Shown here piece by piece: positions 37,101 through 45,339 of a DNA stretch of 64,000 bases. The notes under the pieces were generated by a model. That model did not search any database, had not been told where the DNA came from, and saw nothing but the letters and a program-made list of their open reading frames with translations. Made by a program: the position numbers and the translations under genes. Source of the stretch: PGYR01 sp034670025 (GTDB lineage: Bacteria > Bacteroidota > Ignavibacteria > Kapaibacteriales > UBA2268); assembly GCA_034670025.1 (NCBI GenBank), contig JAXMOE010000002.1:372001-436000 (forward strand), in the 5' to 3' direction. Every line of letters starts with the position of its first letter. Position 1 is the stretch's first letter.

Positions 37101-37604
37101 TATGCGCTATTTAGCATGCAATTCGTAATAGTTATGTCAGGTGTGGGTATTATCGCCCTCGCAGGTATCGTTGTTAACAATGGTATATTACTTATTGATT
37201 TTACGGATATAAGAATAAAAGAAGGAATGAAGCCAATCAATGCAATTATGGATGGTGGAACTGTTAGATTCACGCCTGTAATTCTGACTGCCGCTTCAAC
37301 AATGCTTGGTTTAGTGCCGTTGGCAGTTGGTTTCAATATTGATTTCGCATCACTATTGACTAACTTTGATCCTAATATATCTTTTGGTTCAGATAATACT
37401 GCCTTTTGGGCACCTTTGTCGTGGGCTATCATATTTGGTCTTTCTTTTTCTACTGTACTAACTTTGATTGTTGTGCCAGCAATGTACACTATACAGTTTA
37501 GCTGGAAACAGAAGTTCAAGCTGTCAAGACAAAGGGGTAATAGTGCTGGTTCAGCGGCTATTTATTCTCTAATTGGTAGAAGACCAAGCTTTAAGAAAAG
37601 TTAG
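34179..37604 (+). CDS. RND family efflux permease (HAE1/AcrB-like)
   Basis: The proton-driven inner-membrane pump of the system, 1141 residues. It opens NWAINNRVSIFVLSFILVLV and shows two homologous halves with porter loops and twelve core membrane helices. The TM4 region has GLGILVDNAIVVIENTYR, which contains the proton-relay acidic residue. At 1141 residues it is longer than the usual 1020-1050. The excess includes an extra hydrophobic hairpin at about residues 510-552, between the two halves. Its substrate cannot be told from sequence: drugs, bile-like compounds, lipids or metals are all possible. Its 3' end overlaps the convergent gene by 14 bases. Confidence 0.95.
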   Translation: MSKPNFKPTNWAINNRVSIFVLSFILVLVGILAYTDLPKEQFPEIVIPTVYVQTIYQGTSPEDMENLVTRQIEKELKSISGVKKITSQSIQNFSAITIEFNTDVDPAVAKQRVTDKVDMAKSELPNDLDQDPLVQEVDFSEMPIMTINISGDYNLDILKNYAEEIQDRVEGLTQITRADMIGALEKEVQVNMDLYRMTAANVSFNDVFSAISNENVNIGGGNLDVGRLERSVRIVGEFDDVSEIGDILVNSSKGNKVYLRDIASIEFTNEDRSSYARMNKEPVIALSVIKRSGENLIEASDEITLIIDDMKANVLPDDVSIKITGDLSNNTRVAIKDLINSVIIGFILVTIVLMFFMGVSNSVYVGLAVPLSSAISFILLPPLDFTFNIIVTFSFLLGLGILVDNAIVVIENTYRLHFTEGKPIKDAASEAAGEVFPAVLSGTLTTLSPFVPLLFWPGIIGEFMYFLPAVLIIVLTASLFVAFIINPVFAVQFMDQMKGNGEEEKKSDRGFYIGTTIAAVIGLLLSLGGVPMLGNFILIAVALGYLNKFLVSPILIKGFQNKVVPALISAYKSTLSFALLKLKPVGVLLVAIGFMIISTMVFMASNPKVSFFPNPDPNNVMVYLELPLGTRAEVTDSLTAIVENKVIDIVGENNPIVTSVISNVGIGAGDPMDPDRSVKPNKGKVTVAFVEYGKRDGESTWDYMEKIREGVGDYPGVDVKVDKEQGGPPTGKPINVEISGPEFEKLIEISEAFKYAIVDSLGIQGIENLKSDLQLNKPEILVDIDRQKANKEGITTAQISNAIRTALYGTEVSKYRQGDEDYPIQVRLREEYRENLDQLLNLKLTFREKTGDFRQVPISAFADVKFVNSYGGINRKDAERVVTLSSNVLTGYNANEINQKIKKAGAEFNFPPGYEVKLTGEQQEQAETGAFLAKAFAISMLLVFFILVTMFNSTIKPLIIFTTVLFSIFGVLLGYALFSMQFVIVMSGVGIIALAGIVVNNGILLIDFTDIRIKEGMKPINAIMDGGTVRFTPVILTAASTMLGLVPLAVGFNIDFASLLTNFDPNISFGSDNTAFWAPLSWAIIFGLSFSTVLTLIVVPAMYTIQFSWKQKFKLSRQRGNSAGSAAIYSLIGRRPSFKKS

Positions 37605-38031
37605 GAATATTTGGAATGGATTTTAGTGTTTGTTTCTCATAGTCAGTTTCAAACACTAAAAAGTCCAATCCATTAGTTACCATAAGATATTTTGTAGATT
37701 TAGCAATATTATAAATCCCTATTTGATTGAGTGTTGACTGATTAAGTTTCACACTCGGAGATTTACACTCCACAATCAGATAGGGATTTCCTTTGCTATC
37801 GTGACAAATTACATCCAACCGAAACGGCTTTTCGTTAATAGTTAAGCCCTTTTCTACTTGCATTTTGGAATAAGTATAACCAAAATTCTTTACTAAAAAA
37901 GACATTAGGTTTTGCCTTACCCACTCTTCGGGTGTGCATTCAACATACTTATTCCTAACGGGATCATAAATCTTACTCCCCTCGAATTTGTGCTGGCTAA
38001 CGGGTATATTGATGTTGGGTAATTTATTCAT
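37591..38031 (-). CDS. Orphan HSDR_N_2-domain protein (PD-(D/E)XK nuclease fold)
   Basis: The 146-residue product is a stand-alone version of the N-terminal domain of type I restriction R subunits. The nuclease-fold residues are present: PEEWVRQ (E36), RLDVICHD (D73) and IVECKSP (E88 and K90). No methylase, specificity or helicase gene is nearby, so it is not a restriction system. Single-domain copies are common in Bacteroidetes and have no known role. It overlaps the 3' end of the RND pump gene by 14 bases on the opposite strand and is 9 bases downstream of the NTF2-like gene, with which it may be cotranscribed. Confidence 0.85.
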   Translation of the reverse strand: MNKLPNINIPVSQHKFEGSKIYDPVRNKYVECTPEEWVRQNLMSFLVKNFGYTYSKMQVEKGLTINEKPFRLDVICHDSKGNPYLIVECKSPSVKLNQSTLNQIGIYNIAKSTKYLMVTNGLDFLVFETDYEKQTLKSIPNIPNFS

Positions 38032-38040
38032 TTTTGAAAT

Positions 38041-38403
38041 TTATGCGTACAAACGAGATAAATCTATATATACATCATAACCTTTAATCTCGTCATTTAC
38101 AAAAGTAAAAACATTGCAAAATTTTACTGTTAGCTGAGAATCGTCATGTCTTGTATAAGTTACATAGCCTGGTGTGACAACTTTACTTCCATTTTCTATT
38201 ATCTCACCAACATCATGAGATAACGACTTAATTGATTGGAAAAAACCACCAACTGCTTCTCTTATGTTCTCTTTGCCAACTACTGGTTCTGCATCGCCCA
38301 TAGCGAATGAAGCGTCATCTGTTAAGTATGAAACAAAATCGTCTGCATTTTTACTGTCTATAGCAGTAAATAGATTTTGAACTAATTGTGTTTTGTCTGA
38401 CAT
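38041..38403 (-). CDS. SnoaL/NTF2-like family protein
   Basis: A 120-residue protein with the small cone-shaped NTF2-like fold, recognisable from LFTAIDSKNADDFVSYLTDDASFAMGD-type spacing and the later GYVTYTRHDDSQLTVKFCNV and IKGYDVYIDL strands. Such domains bind small hydrophobic ligands or act as isomerases. There is no signal peptide. The function cannot be assigned from sequence. Confidence 0.75.
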   Translation of the reverse strand: MSDKTQLVQNLFTAIDSKNADDFVSYLTDDASFAMGDAEPVVGKENIREAVGGFFQSIKSLSHDVGEIIENGSKVVTPGYVTYTRHDDSQLTVKFCNVFTFVNDEIKGYDVYIDLSRLYA

Positions 38404-38557
38404 AGTATTCCTATTTTTATATGTTGAAATAAATTATGAGGCAATTTATTATTTTTTATGGAAAGATGTTACTTACTACTAACTTTTTACAACTAAAAAG
38501 TATTCTTCTGAAAATTTCTTAACTTTGAACATTATAAAAAATTAAAATTGGTAAATA

Positions 38558-39277
38558 ATGAATAGCAAAACAAAACTTCTACTTTGTAGCTCATCTACTG
38601 TGCATCCTTTGGGCTATCTCGAATATTGTAAAGACGATATAACCGATTTTTTCCAAGGTGCTAAGAATATAACTTTTATTCCTTACGCAAGACCAGGTGG
38701 GATTAGCCACGAAGAATACACAAGCATTGCGAAAGGTGGATTCAAAAATGCAGGTTTGGAAATAAAAGGAATCAATGAATTTGATGACCCGAAAGAAGCT
38801 GTTAAAAATGCTGATGGTATTTTCACCGGTGGTGGTAATACATTCTTATTACTGAAAACACTATATGAAAATGGCTTAGTCGAGCTGATTCGCAGCGAAG
38901 TTAGTAATGGCACAAAATATATGGGAACAAGTGCTGGTAGCAATATAGCTGGGCCAAGCGTTAAGACCACTAACGATATGCCTATTGTCTATCCTCCGTC
39001 TTTCGATTCGCTTAACTTAGTGCCGTTTAATCTAAACCCACATTACTTAGACCCAGACCCAACATCAACTCACAAAGGGGAAACCCGTGAGAAAAGAATA
39101 AATGAGTATCATTTCCAGAATGATAACTTAGTTGTAGGGCTAAGAGAGGGTTCTATTTTGAGAATAGAAAATGATAAAGTTGAGTTATTAGGTGACCACA
39201 CAATCAGAATATTTGAAAAAGGAAAAGATGCCTACGAGTTAGACAAAGCTCAAGATTTAGAATTTTTATTGGGATAA
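38558..39277 (+). CDS. pepE: Dipeptidase E (alpha-aspartyl dipeptidase)
   Basis: PepE is a cytoplasmic S51 serine peptidase that cleaves Asp-X dipeptides. The 239-residue product has the nucleophile in YMGTSAGSN (S125), with D140 and H162 (NLNPHYLD) at the spacing of E. coli S120, D135 and H157. It also has the family's IFTGGGNTFLLLK loop. Length is normal. It starts a group with map, pyrC and an arsC-like gene, 23 bases before map, so these may be cotranscribed. Confidence 0.93.
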   Translation: MNSKTKLLLCSSSTVHPLGYLEYCKDDITDFFQGAKNITFIPYARPGGISHEEYTSIAKGGFKNAGLEIKGINEFDDPKEAVKNADGIFTGGGNTFLLLKTLYENGLVELIRSEVSNGTKYMGTSAGSNIAGPSVKTTNDMPIVYPPSFDSLNLVPFNLNPHYLDPDPTSTHKGETREKRINEYHFQNDNLVVGLREGSILRIENDKVELLGDHTIRIFEKGKDAYELDKAQDLEFLLG

Positions 39278-39300
39278 ACTACCCAAAACAGAGGACTAAT

Positions 39301-40095
39301 ATGATACATTATAAAAGCCCATCGCAAATTGAGATTATGAGAGAATCTGCTCTTATGGTTTCTAAAACTTTAGCCACTGTGGCTGAGGTGATAAAAGAGG
39401 GAACCACTACGGCAGAGCTAAATAAGTTAGCCGAAGAGTTCATCAGAGATAATGATGCCGTGCCTGGATTTTTGGGTCTTTATGATTGCCCGAGTACGCT
39501 GCTTACGTCTGTGAACGAGGCAGTAGTACACGGATTGCCAACTGATAAGCCATTAGTGAGTGGCGATATTGTATCAATAGATTGCGGTGTACTAAAGAAT
39601 AAATATTATGGTGACCACGCATACACATTTGCAATAGGAGAAGTTGCCGAGCGTACAAAAGAGTTACTCGAAGTAACAAAAGAATCGCTTTACAAAGGGA
39701 TAGAGCAATGTGTTATCGGTAACCACGTAGGCGATATTGGTCACGCTATTCAAACTTATTGCGAAGAAAGGGGCTTTAGTGTTGTCAGGTCATTGGTGGG
39801 ACATGGGCTCGGTCGAAGATTACACGAAGATCCACAAGTGCCGAATTTTGGTCAAGCTGGAAGGGGTAGAGCTTTGAAAAGAGGGATGACTCTTGCATTG
39901 GAACCAATGATAAATGTTGGTACTTTTGAAGTAGAGGAGCTTTCGGACAATTGGACAATAGTGACAAAAGACAGGGAAATGTCGGCTCATTTCGAGCATA
40001 ATATTGCCATAACGAGCGATGGCCCAGATATTTTGTCTGATTTTAGTATAATAGAAAAAGTAATTGAAAAGAACGAAAACCTAGTAAATATATGA
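39301..40095 (+). CDS. map: Methionine aminopeptidase, type I
   Basis: Map removes the initiator methionine from new proteins. The 264-residue product shows the pita-bread fold motifs: IRDNDAVPGFLGLYDCPSTL, the metal ligands in SIDCGVLKNKYYGDHAYTF, the catalytic histidine region VGHGLGRRLHEDPQVPNF, LALEPMINVG and SAHFEHNIAIT. It lies outside the usual ribosomal-protein cluster. The last 4 bases overlap pyrC (ATGA). Confidence 0.96.
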   Translation: MIHYKSPSQIEIMRESALMVSKTLATVAEVIKEGTTTAELNKLAEEFIRDNDAVPGFLGLYDCPSTLLTSVNEAVVHGLPTDKPLVSGDIVSIDCGVLKNKYYGDHAYTFAIGEVAERTKELLEVTKESLYKGIEQCVIGNHVGDIGHAIQTYCEERGFSVVRSLVGHGLGRRLHEDPQVPNFGQAGRGRALKRGMTLALEPMINVGTFEVEELSDNWTIVTKDREMSAHFEHNIAITSDGPDILSDFSIIEKVIEKNENLVNI

Positions 40096-41096
40096 AAGAC
40101 ACATTGATTTTAAACAATCCTTACGATATGCACATTCATTTTCGTGAGGGGGATATGCTCAGGGCAGTTGCACCGCATAGTGCCAACTCTTTTTCTGGTG
40201 GAATAATAATGCCAAACTTGGTGCCACCAGTTGATAATGATAAGCGATTAGTTGACTATATCAACGAAATTTCTGATTGCATAGGTGAGTACAAATTCGA
40301 GCCGCTGATGACTATATTTTTCAAGAAGTATAGCAAGGAATTTTTACTTTCAGTCAAAGATAAAATAAAAGCAATCAAGCTATATCCTGCCGGTGCTACG
40401 ACTAATAGTGATGAAGGAATAAAAGCGATTGAAGATGCTTTTGATACTCTTAGGTTGATGGAAGAAATGGGCATACCACTTCTTGTGCATGGCGAGACTC
40501 ACGGCTTTGTTATGGATAGGGAAGCTGAATTTCTTGAAATATACAAGCACTTGGCTGTTGAGTTCCCAAAGCTGATGATTGTTATGGAACACATCACTAC
40601 TAAGGGTGCTGTGGAATTATTAGACAAGTACGACAATCTTCACGCTACTGTTACATTGCAACACTTGTGCATTACTCTTGATGATGTTGTAGGAGGGCTA
40701 ATGCAGCCACACAATTTCTGTAAGCCAATAGCAAAGAGACCAGAGGATATGGAAGCACTGCTCAACGCCGCACTATCAGCTCATCCGAAGCTGTCATTCG
40801 GTAGCGATTCTGCTCCTCACCCAGTTGAGAATAAGGAATCTGCTTACTGCTCTGCCGGTTGCTTTACGTCGCCATTTGCATTGCAATATTTAGCACATAT
40901 ATTTGAAGATAATGGGAAATTAGACAATTTGCAAGCATTCGTTTCTGATAATGCTGTTAAAAACTATGGACTAAAACCCAATGACAAACGTGTGACATTG
41001 GAGCGAAAAGAATTCGTTATTCCTGAGAAATATGGCAATGTAGTGCCGTTCAACTCGGGCAAGAAACTGAATTGGTCAATAAAAGAAATAGTGTGA
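40092..41096 (+). CDS. pyrC: Dihydroorotase
   Basis: PyrC closes carbamoyl-aspartate to dihydroorotate in de novo pyrimidine synthesis. At 334 residues it belongs to the E. coli-type (class II) enzymes. The binuclear metal site is visible: DMHIHFR (HxH), the carbamylated lysine in AIKLYPAGATTNSDEG, LVHGE, VMEHITT and a late GSDSAPH aspartate. The start overlaps map by 4 bases and the stop overlaps the next ATG by one (TGATG). Confidence 0.96.
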   Translation: MKDTLILNNPYDMHIHFREGDMLRAVAPHSANSFSGGIIMPNLVPPVDNDKRLVDYINEISDCIGEYKFEPLMTIFFKKYSKEFLLSVKDKIKAIKLYPAGATTNSDEGIKAIEDAFDTLRLMEEMGIPLLVHGETHGFVMDREAEFLEIYKHLAVEFPKLMIVMEHITTKGAVELLDKYDNLHATVTLQHLCITLDDVVGGLMQPHNFCKPIAKRPEDMEALLNAALSAHPKLSFGSDSAPHPVENKESAYCSAGCFTSPFALQYLAHIFEDNGKLDNLQAFVSDNAVKNYGLKPNDKRVTLERKEFVIPEKYGNVVPFNSGKKLNWSIKEIV

Positions 41097-41431
41097 TGAA
41101 TATACAGATAATGGGCACGAAGAAGTGCAAGGAAACAAAGAAAGCAATTAGATTTTTCAAAGAGAGAAGAATTACCCCTCATTTTCGTGATTTGAATGAA
41201 AAGGAATTGAGCAAAGGGGAACTAAACAACATCGCAAACAAGGTTGGCATAGATAATATGATAGATGAAGAAGGCAAGGCATACAAAGACAAGGGCTTGC
41301 AGTTTATGACTTATGATGTTGCTGAAGAGCTGTTGGAGAATAATGACTTACTCAAAACGCCTTTGGTAAGAAATGGAAGCGATGCAACAGTAGGGCACGA
41401 CCCTGACAAATGGAATGAATGGGTGAAGTAA
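41096..41431 (+). CDS. ArsC/Spx-family protein
   Basis: The 111-residue product has the ArsC-like thioredoxin fold: IQIMGTKKCKETKKAIRFFK at the start, RDLNEKELSKGEL, and the closing LLKTPLVRNGSDATVGHDPDKW. A single cysteine sits in CxxT form, so it lacks the Spx CXXC pair and resembles YffB/ArsC-like proteins, perhaps a thiol reductase. No arsenic-resistance gene is nearby. The frame is open eight codons upstream, but ATG at 41096, overlapping the pyrC stop, gives the normal N terminus. Confidence 0.82.
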   Translation: MNIQIMGTKKCKETKKAIRFFKERRITPHFRDLNEKELSKGELNNIANKVGIDNMIDEEGKAYKDKGLQFMTYDVAEELLENNDLLKTPLVRNGSDATVGHDPDKWNEWVK

Positions 41432-41444
41432 ACAAGAGATAATT

Positions 41445-41834
41445 ATGATATTCAAAACAAGAAAATTAGTAAGTCCTCCGGACTTGAACCCTGCCGAAAC
41501 CCTGTTTGGTGGGCAGCTGCTGAAGTGGATAGATGAAGAAGCCGCTATCTACGCTATGTGTCAGCTCGATGATAATCACATAGTAACTAAGTATATGTCA
41601 GAAATTGATTTCGTCAATCCTGCTTTCAATAATGATATAATTGAAATTGGTTGCGAGACTACAAAAGTAGGTAATACTTCTATCACAATCAAGTGTGAAG
41701 TAAGAGTTAAAAACACTGTGACAACCATCATTAAGATTGACGAGATTGTGTTAGTCCACGTTGATCCCAACGGAAGACCAAGACCTCACGGAAAGACAAT
41801 GAAATCAATTGCGGAGAATAGTGATGCTGTTTAG
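41445..41834 (+). CDS. Acyl-CoA thioesterase, hotdog fold (first tandem copy)
   Basis: A 129-residue YciA/BACH-type thioesterase hydrolysing acyl-CoA to fatty acid and CoA. The family pattern is clear: LVSPPDLNPAETLFGGQLLK, WIDEEAAIYAM with the catalytic Asp/Glu, and VTKYMSEIDFVNPA. It is followed immediately by a paralogue that overlaps its stop by 11 bases. The two align along their whole length, so they arose by tandem duplication. They may form a heteromer or have diverged in chain-length preference. Confidence 0.9.
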   Translation: MIFKTRKLVSPPDLNPAETLFGGQLLKWIDEEAAIYAMCQLDDNHIVTKYMSEIDFVNPAFNNDIIEIGCETTKVGNTSITIKCEVRVKNTVTTIIKIDEIVLVHVDPNGRPRPHGKTMKSIAENSDAV

Positions 41835-42204
41835 AACAAGAAAATTAGTCAAGCCGCCAGACCTTAGTCCTTCGGGAGCGTTGATGGGTGGTGTACTTAT
41901 GGAATGGATTGACGAAGAAGCATCGATTTTCGTGATGTGCCAAATTGGTGACAATCACGTAGTTACTAAGTATATGTCCGAAATTGAGTTCGTGAGTCCT
42001 GCATTCCGTGGTGATATTATTGAAATTGGCTGTGAACTGACTGGACTGGGTCGCACTTCTCTTACATTGAAATGTGTGGCAAGAGTAAAAGACACTCAAA
42101 CAGTGATAGTCAATATTGACAAAATTGTATTTGTCAACGTAGATAGTAACGGTAGGTCAAAACCACATAAATTGAAAATGGAAGATATAGACGAAGAAGC
42201 GTAA
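41824..42204 (+). CDS. Acyl-CoA thioesterase, hotdog fold (second tandem copy)
   Basis: A 126-residue paralogue of the preceding gene, with LVKPPDLSPSGALMGGVLME, WIDEEASIFVM and VTKYMSEIEFVSPA in the same places. One visible change is that the GGQLLK segment reads GGVLME, which sits at the substrate-facing helix in this family. ATG at 41824 lies inside the previous gene's last codons in another frame. The frame is open five codons further, but those residues have no counterpart in the first copy. Confidence 0.88.
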   Translation: MLFRTRKLVKPPDLSPSGALMGGVLMEWIDEEASIFVMCQIGDNHVVTKYMSEIEFVSPAFRGDIIEIGCELTGLGRTSLTLKCVARVKDTQTVIVNIDKIVFVNVDSNGRSKPHKLKMEDIDEEA

Positions 42205-42212
42205 AGAACTTA

Positions 42213-44402
42213 TTAACCAATAGTTATATATTGAGTCTTCTCTTTGTTCTTGTCGAATGTTCGCTTAGTTCGTTCAAGTGAAGCAAAGTTGTTTTCTATT
42301 ATCTGATGGGCTAAGTGCTTTGCATCGCCAATAATATTCACGTCTTCTACTATATCAACAAACATAAAGTCTGGCAATCCCGATTGCTTTGTACCGAGGA
42401 AATCCCCTGGCCCACGAAGCTCCAAATCTATTTCTGACAAGTCAAATCCATCGCTCGTAGTCTCTAATGCAGAAAGTCGGCGGACAGCTGGAATATCGGC
42501 AAGTTTCAGCTTGTATGGATTCTTATACTTTTCTGAACCGACCAGAATGCAGTAAGATTGATGTTCACCACGTCCAACTCGCCCACGCAGCTGGTGCAGT
42601 TGAGACAGGCCAAATCGCTCGGCATTTTCAATGAGAATGATTGTAGCATTTGGAACATCTATCCCAACTTCAATTACAGTGGTCGAAATTAGTATATCAT
42701 ACTTTCCTTCTGAAAATTCTTGCATCACCTCATCTTTCTCTTTCCAGTGCATTTTTCCATGAAGTAAGCCACATTTGAGATCTGGAAAGACTTTCTTATC
42801 CAACTTTACATAGTGCTCGGTTGCAGACTTTAAGTCAGCTAATTTCTCTGATTCATCTACCAAAGGATATACAATGTACGCCTGTCGCCCTTTGCTTACC
42901 TCATCGCCAATGAATTTATATATTTTTGGTAAGCTATCTTCGAATCTCACTTTGGTCAATATCTCTTTTCTGTGAGCTGGCTTTTCTTTGATTTGTATCA
43001 CTTCCAAATCAGTATATTTTGTCATTGCTAAGGTGCGGGGGATAGGTGTAGCTGTCATTAGCAAAATATGAGGCACTGTAGCTTTGTCACCTGATATTTT
43101 ACCTAATTCTCGCAGCATAGACCTTTGGTCAACTCCAAATCGGTGCTGTTCATCAATCACAACGTAAGCGAGGTTGTTGTAAGCCACTTTGTCTTGGAAA
43201 ACGGCGTGAGTACCGATTATGATATTAGTCAACCCAGTGGCAATTTTAGCCAATGCTTCTGATTTCTCTTTCTTCTTCATTCCACCAACTAGCAATTCGG
43301 TAGTGACTCCCTCTGGCAATATCTTCTGTAAGCTCTTGTAGTGCTGCTTTGCTAATATCTCCGTTGGTGCCATTATTAAGGTTTGGTAACCGCTGTCCAC
43401 CGCCATCATCATCGATACAAATGCGACTATGGTCTTACCGCTACCCACGTCTCCTTGCAATAGCACGTTCATAGGAATGTCGGCTTTCAATCGACTCCAG
43501 ATTGTATTGAGTGCATTGCGTTGGTCTTCGGTTAGCTCAAAAGGGAAGCTGCTGAGCAACTCTTTTGCTTTGCTTAACTTCTGCCCCAAAGGAATCGCTT
43601 TTTCTGTTTCTACAAAATCTCGTACTTGCGATAAAATTGACAGTTGATAGAACAGCATTTCCTCGAATTTGAATCGCTTTTTTGCGAGCTGCAATTGCTC
43701 TAAGTTTGGTGGGTAGTGGAGCTGTTCCGTTGCTTCTTGAAGTCCAAGTAATCCCTCAGCTTTCAGTATTTTTTGGTCCAAAGTTTCTTGAATTTCATTC
43801 AGATGTGCATCTAAGCAAATTTTGATTATCTCCCTCAGCGGACGATTACGCAGACCAACTTTGATGAATGTTGTCGGTATTCGATATAGGGGCAATATTC
43901 CTTCGTCTTTGAGTTCCTCTAACTCATGTTTGTCAATAATATCTATCTCTGGGTGGCTGAACTGCAGTCCGTATTTTGATAGCTCTGGCTTACCACTAAT
44001 CAGTAATTTTTGGTCAACTTTGTACTGCTTTTCAAAAAAGTGAGCGTTTGCCCAAAAGTTGATAGTTGCATTCACCTTACTCTCATCACTTACGGTAAGT
44101 GCAAACAGCTTTTTTCTGTTCCTAAGTGTTCGAGATTGCGTTTTCACTACATCGACTACGAATGAGTATTCCGTCTTTCGTATCTGGCTTGGTTCGTCGA
44201 ATAAATCTATTTCACTACTGCTGAGGAATTGCTTAATCGATGCTAGTGTCTGCGATGAATCCCTATTTATATAATCCTTAGGGAAGTAGCGGATCAAATC
44301 CATAGGGGAGACTATGCCCTCTTTGGCGAGTGCTTCTGCTCGCTTTGGGCCTACTCCTTTTACGTAGGTTAGTGGTAGCTCATTTAGTGGTCTTTCTGCC
44401 AT
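42213..44402 (-). CDS. recG: ATP-dependent DNA helicase RecG
   Basis: RecG remodels stalled forks and Holliday junctions. The 729-residue product has an N-terminal helix-hairpin-helix-like start (LPLTYVKGVGPKRAEALAKE), an OB wedge domain (about 90-180) and two helicase domains: Walker A LLQGDVGSGKTIVAF, DEQH box VIDEQHRFGVDQR, TATPIPRTL, and motif VI QLRGRVGRGEHQSYC. A TTG nine codons upstream is in frame, but ATG at 44402 is preferred. The gene converges on the thioesterase genes with an 8-base gap and no visible terminator. Confidence 0.96.
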   Translation of the reverse strand: MAERPLNELPLTYVKGVGPKRAEALAKEGIVSPMDLIRYFPKDYINRDSSQTLASIKQFLSSSEIDLFDEPSQIRKTEYSFVVDVVKTQSRTLRNRKKLFALTVSDESKVNATINFWANAHFFEKQYKVDQKLLISGKPELSKYGLQFSHPEIDIIDKHELEELKDEGILPLYRIPTTFIKVGLRNRPLREIIKICLDAHLNEIQETLDQKILKAEGLLGLQEATEQLHYPPNLEQLQLAKKRFKFEEMLFYQLSILSQVRDFVETEKAIPLGQKLSKAKELLSSFPFELTEDQRNALNTIWSRLKADIPMNVLLQGDVGSGKTIVAFVSMMMAVDSGYQTLIMAPTEILAKQHYKSLQKILPEGVTTELLVGGMKKKEKSEALAKIATGLTNIIIGTHAVFQDKVAYNNLAYVVIDEQHRFGVDQRSMLRELGKISGDKATVPHILLMTATPIPRTLAMTKYTDLEVIQIKEKPAHRKEILTKVRFEDSLPKIYKFIGDEVSKGRQAYIVYPLVDESEKLADLKSATEHYVKLDKKVFPDLKCGLLHGKMHWKEKDEVMQEFSEGKYDILISTTVIEVGIDVPNATIILIENAERFGLSQLHQLRGRVGRGEHQSYCILVGSEKYKNPYKLKLADIPAVRRLSALETTSDGFDLSEIDLELRGPGDFLGTKQSGLPDFMFVDIVEDVNIIGDAKHLAHQIIENNFASLERTKRTFDKNKEKTQYITIG

Positions 44403-44564
44403 TGTAAAATCAATTTCAATAGGGTTCAATTATAGATTTTAATATAATGATTATTTTTGATTTTTATGTGTGTTGTTGGGAAATGATGGTTGGGGGCGAA
44501 AAACATTATTGATTGTGTTATGGAAACCTAAGCTTAATAAAACAGAACTCATCTTATCCAACTA

Positions 44565-45158
44565 TCATTTATTGTTCATCATCATTCTATACTCGGTTAT
44601 TACTAAGTTCCCAGCTTCAAAGAGATTTTCTAATGAGGAGGTCCCATTCTCAATATTATCAAAGTCATCTTCAATATAATATTTACCTGATTTCGTAAGG
44701 AAATAGAATACAACTTTATTGTCAATTGCAGGTTCTGTCCTAACTGTTTTAGTAGCTTTATTCAGATATTCTTGTCCCACTGCTACAAAATTGTTCGCAG
44801 CTGTTATTATTGTTTCGTGGGAATATCCTCCAATAAATGCTTGTCCTGTACTTAAATAGACGCTTGCTTCTCCTGTTTTAAACGAAACGACTGAAGCAAT
44901 AACTTCTCCCATATTCCAATCCATTATCATTCCATAAACTTCATTTTCATTTTGGAGTTCTAACTTTAGCTTGTCAGAAGTTACGTTTAGTGCTTGATTT
45001 CTTAATCTAAAATAGGGGTTATAGTCTAACTTTGACTTTCTTGCATTGTCTTCTTGATTAATTGTGTCATTTATCTGGGTTTTCTCTTTATGAGCATACA
45101 ACACAACCGATGTAATTATAATCAAGAATCCTATTATTAATCCTTTTGTGATTTTCAT
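44565..45158 (-). CDS. Uncharacterised exported protein
   Basis: A 197-residue product with an N-terminal signal or anchor (about 4-22) and then a soluble domain. The central block VYGMIMDWNMGEVIASVVSF, followed by TGEASVYLSTGQAFIGG and HETIITAANNFV, resembles a widespread uncharacterised family whose members share the MDW/G...TGDASLYLSSG pattern. I know no assigned function. It stands alone between recG and the T9SS gene group, in AT-rich sequence. Confidence 0.7.
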   Translation of the reverse strand: MKITKGLIIGFLIIITSVVLYAHKEKTQINDTINQEDNARKSKLDYNPYFRLRNQALNVTSDKLKLELQNENEVYGMIMDWNMGEVIASVVSFKTGEASVYLSTGQAFIGGYSHETIITAANNFVAVGQEYLNKATKTVRTEPAIDNKVVFYFLTKSGKYYIEDDFDNIENGTSSLENLFEAGNLVITEYRMMMNNK

Positions 45159-45339
45159 CTTTCATTACCTTTTATTTCTAATCTGGAATATAATCCTATA
45201 TCTTAATTCAAATTTATACTATTTGCTGTGATAATTAAAAAAAAACTCCCAACAAAAAGAACTTATGATAGAAATTTAATTTTAACCGTATTTTTTTGTA
45301 AATTGTATTTCAATCTGTAGTCTGCAAATATAAGAGAGA

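Noticed and set aside
37591..38031. Part of a type I restriction system
   Set aside because: Only the short nuclease-like domain is present; no helicase part, methylase or specificity gene adjoins it.
41096..41431. Arsenate reductase of an ars operon
   Set aside because: Only one cysteine is in place, and no arsR, arsB or acr3 gene is nearby; a general ArsC/Spx-family label is safer.
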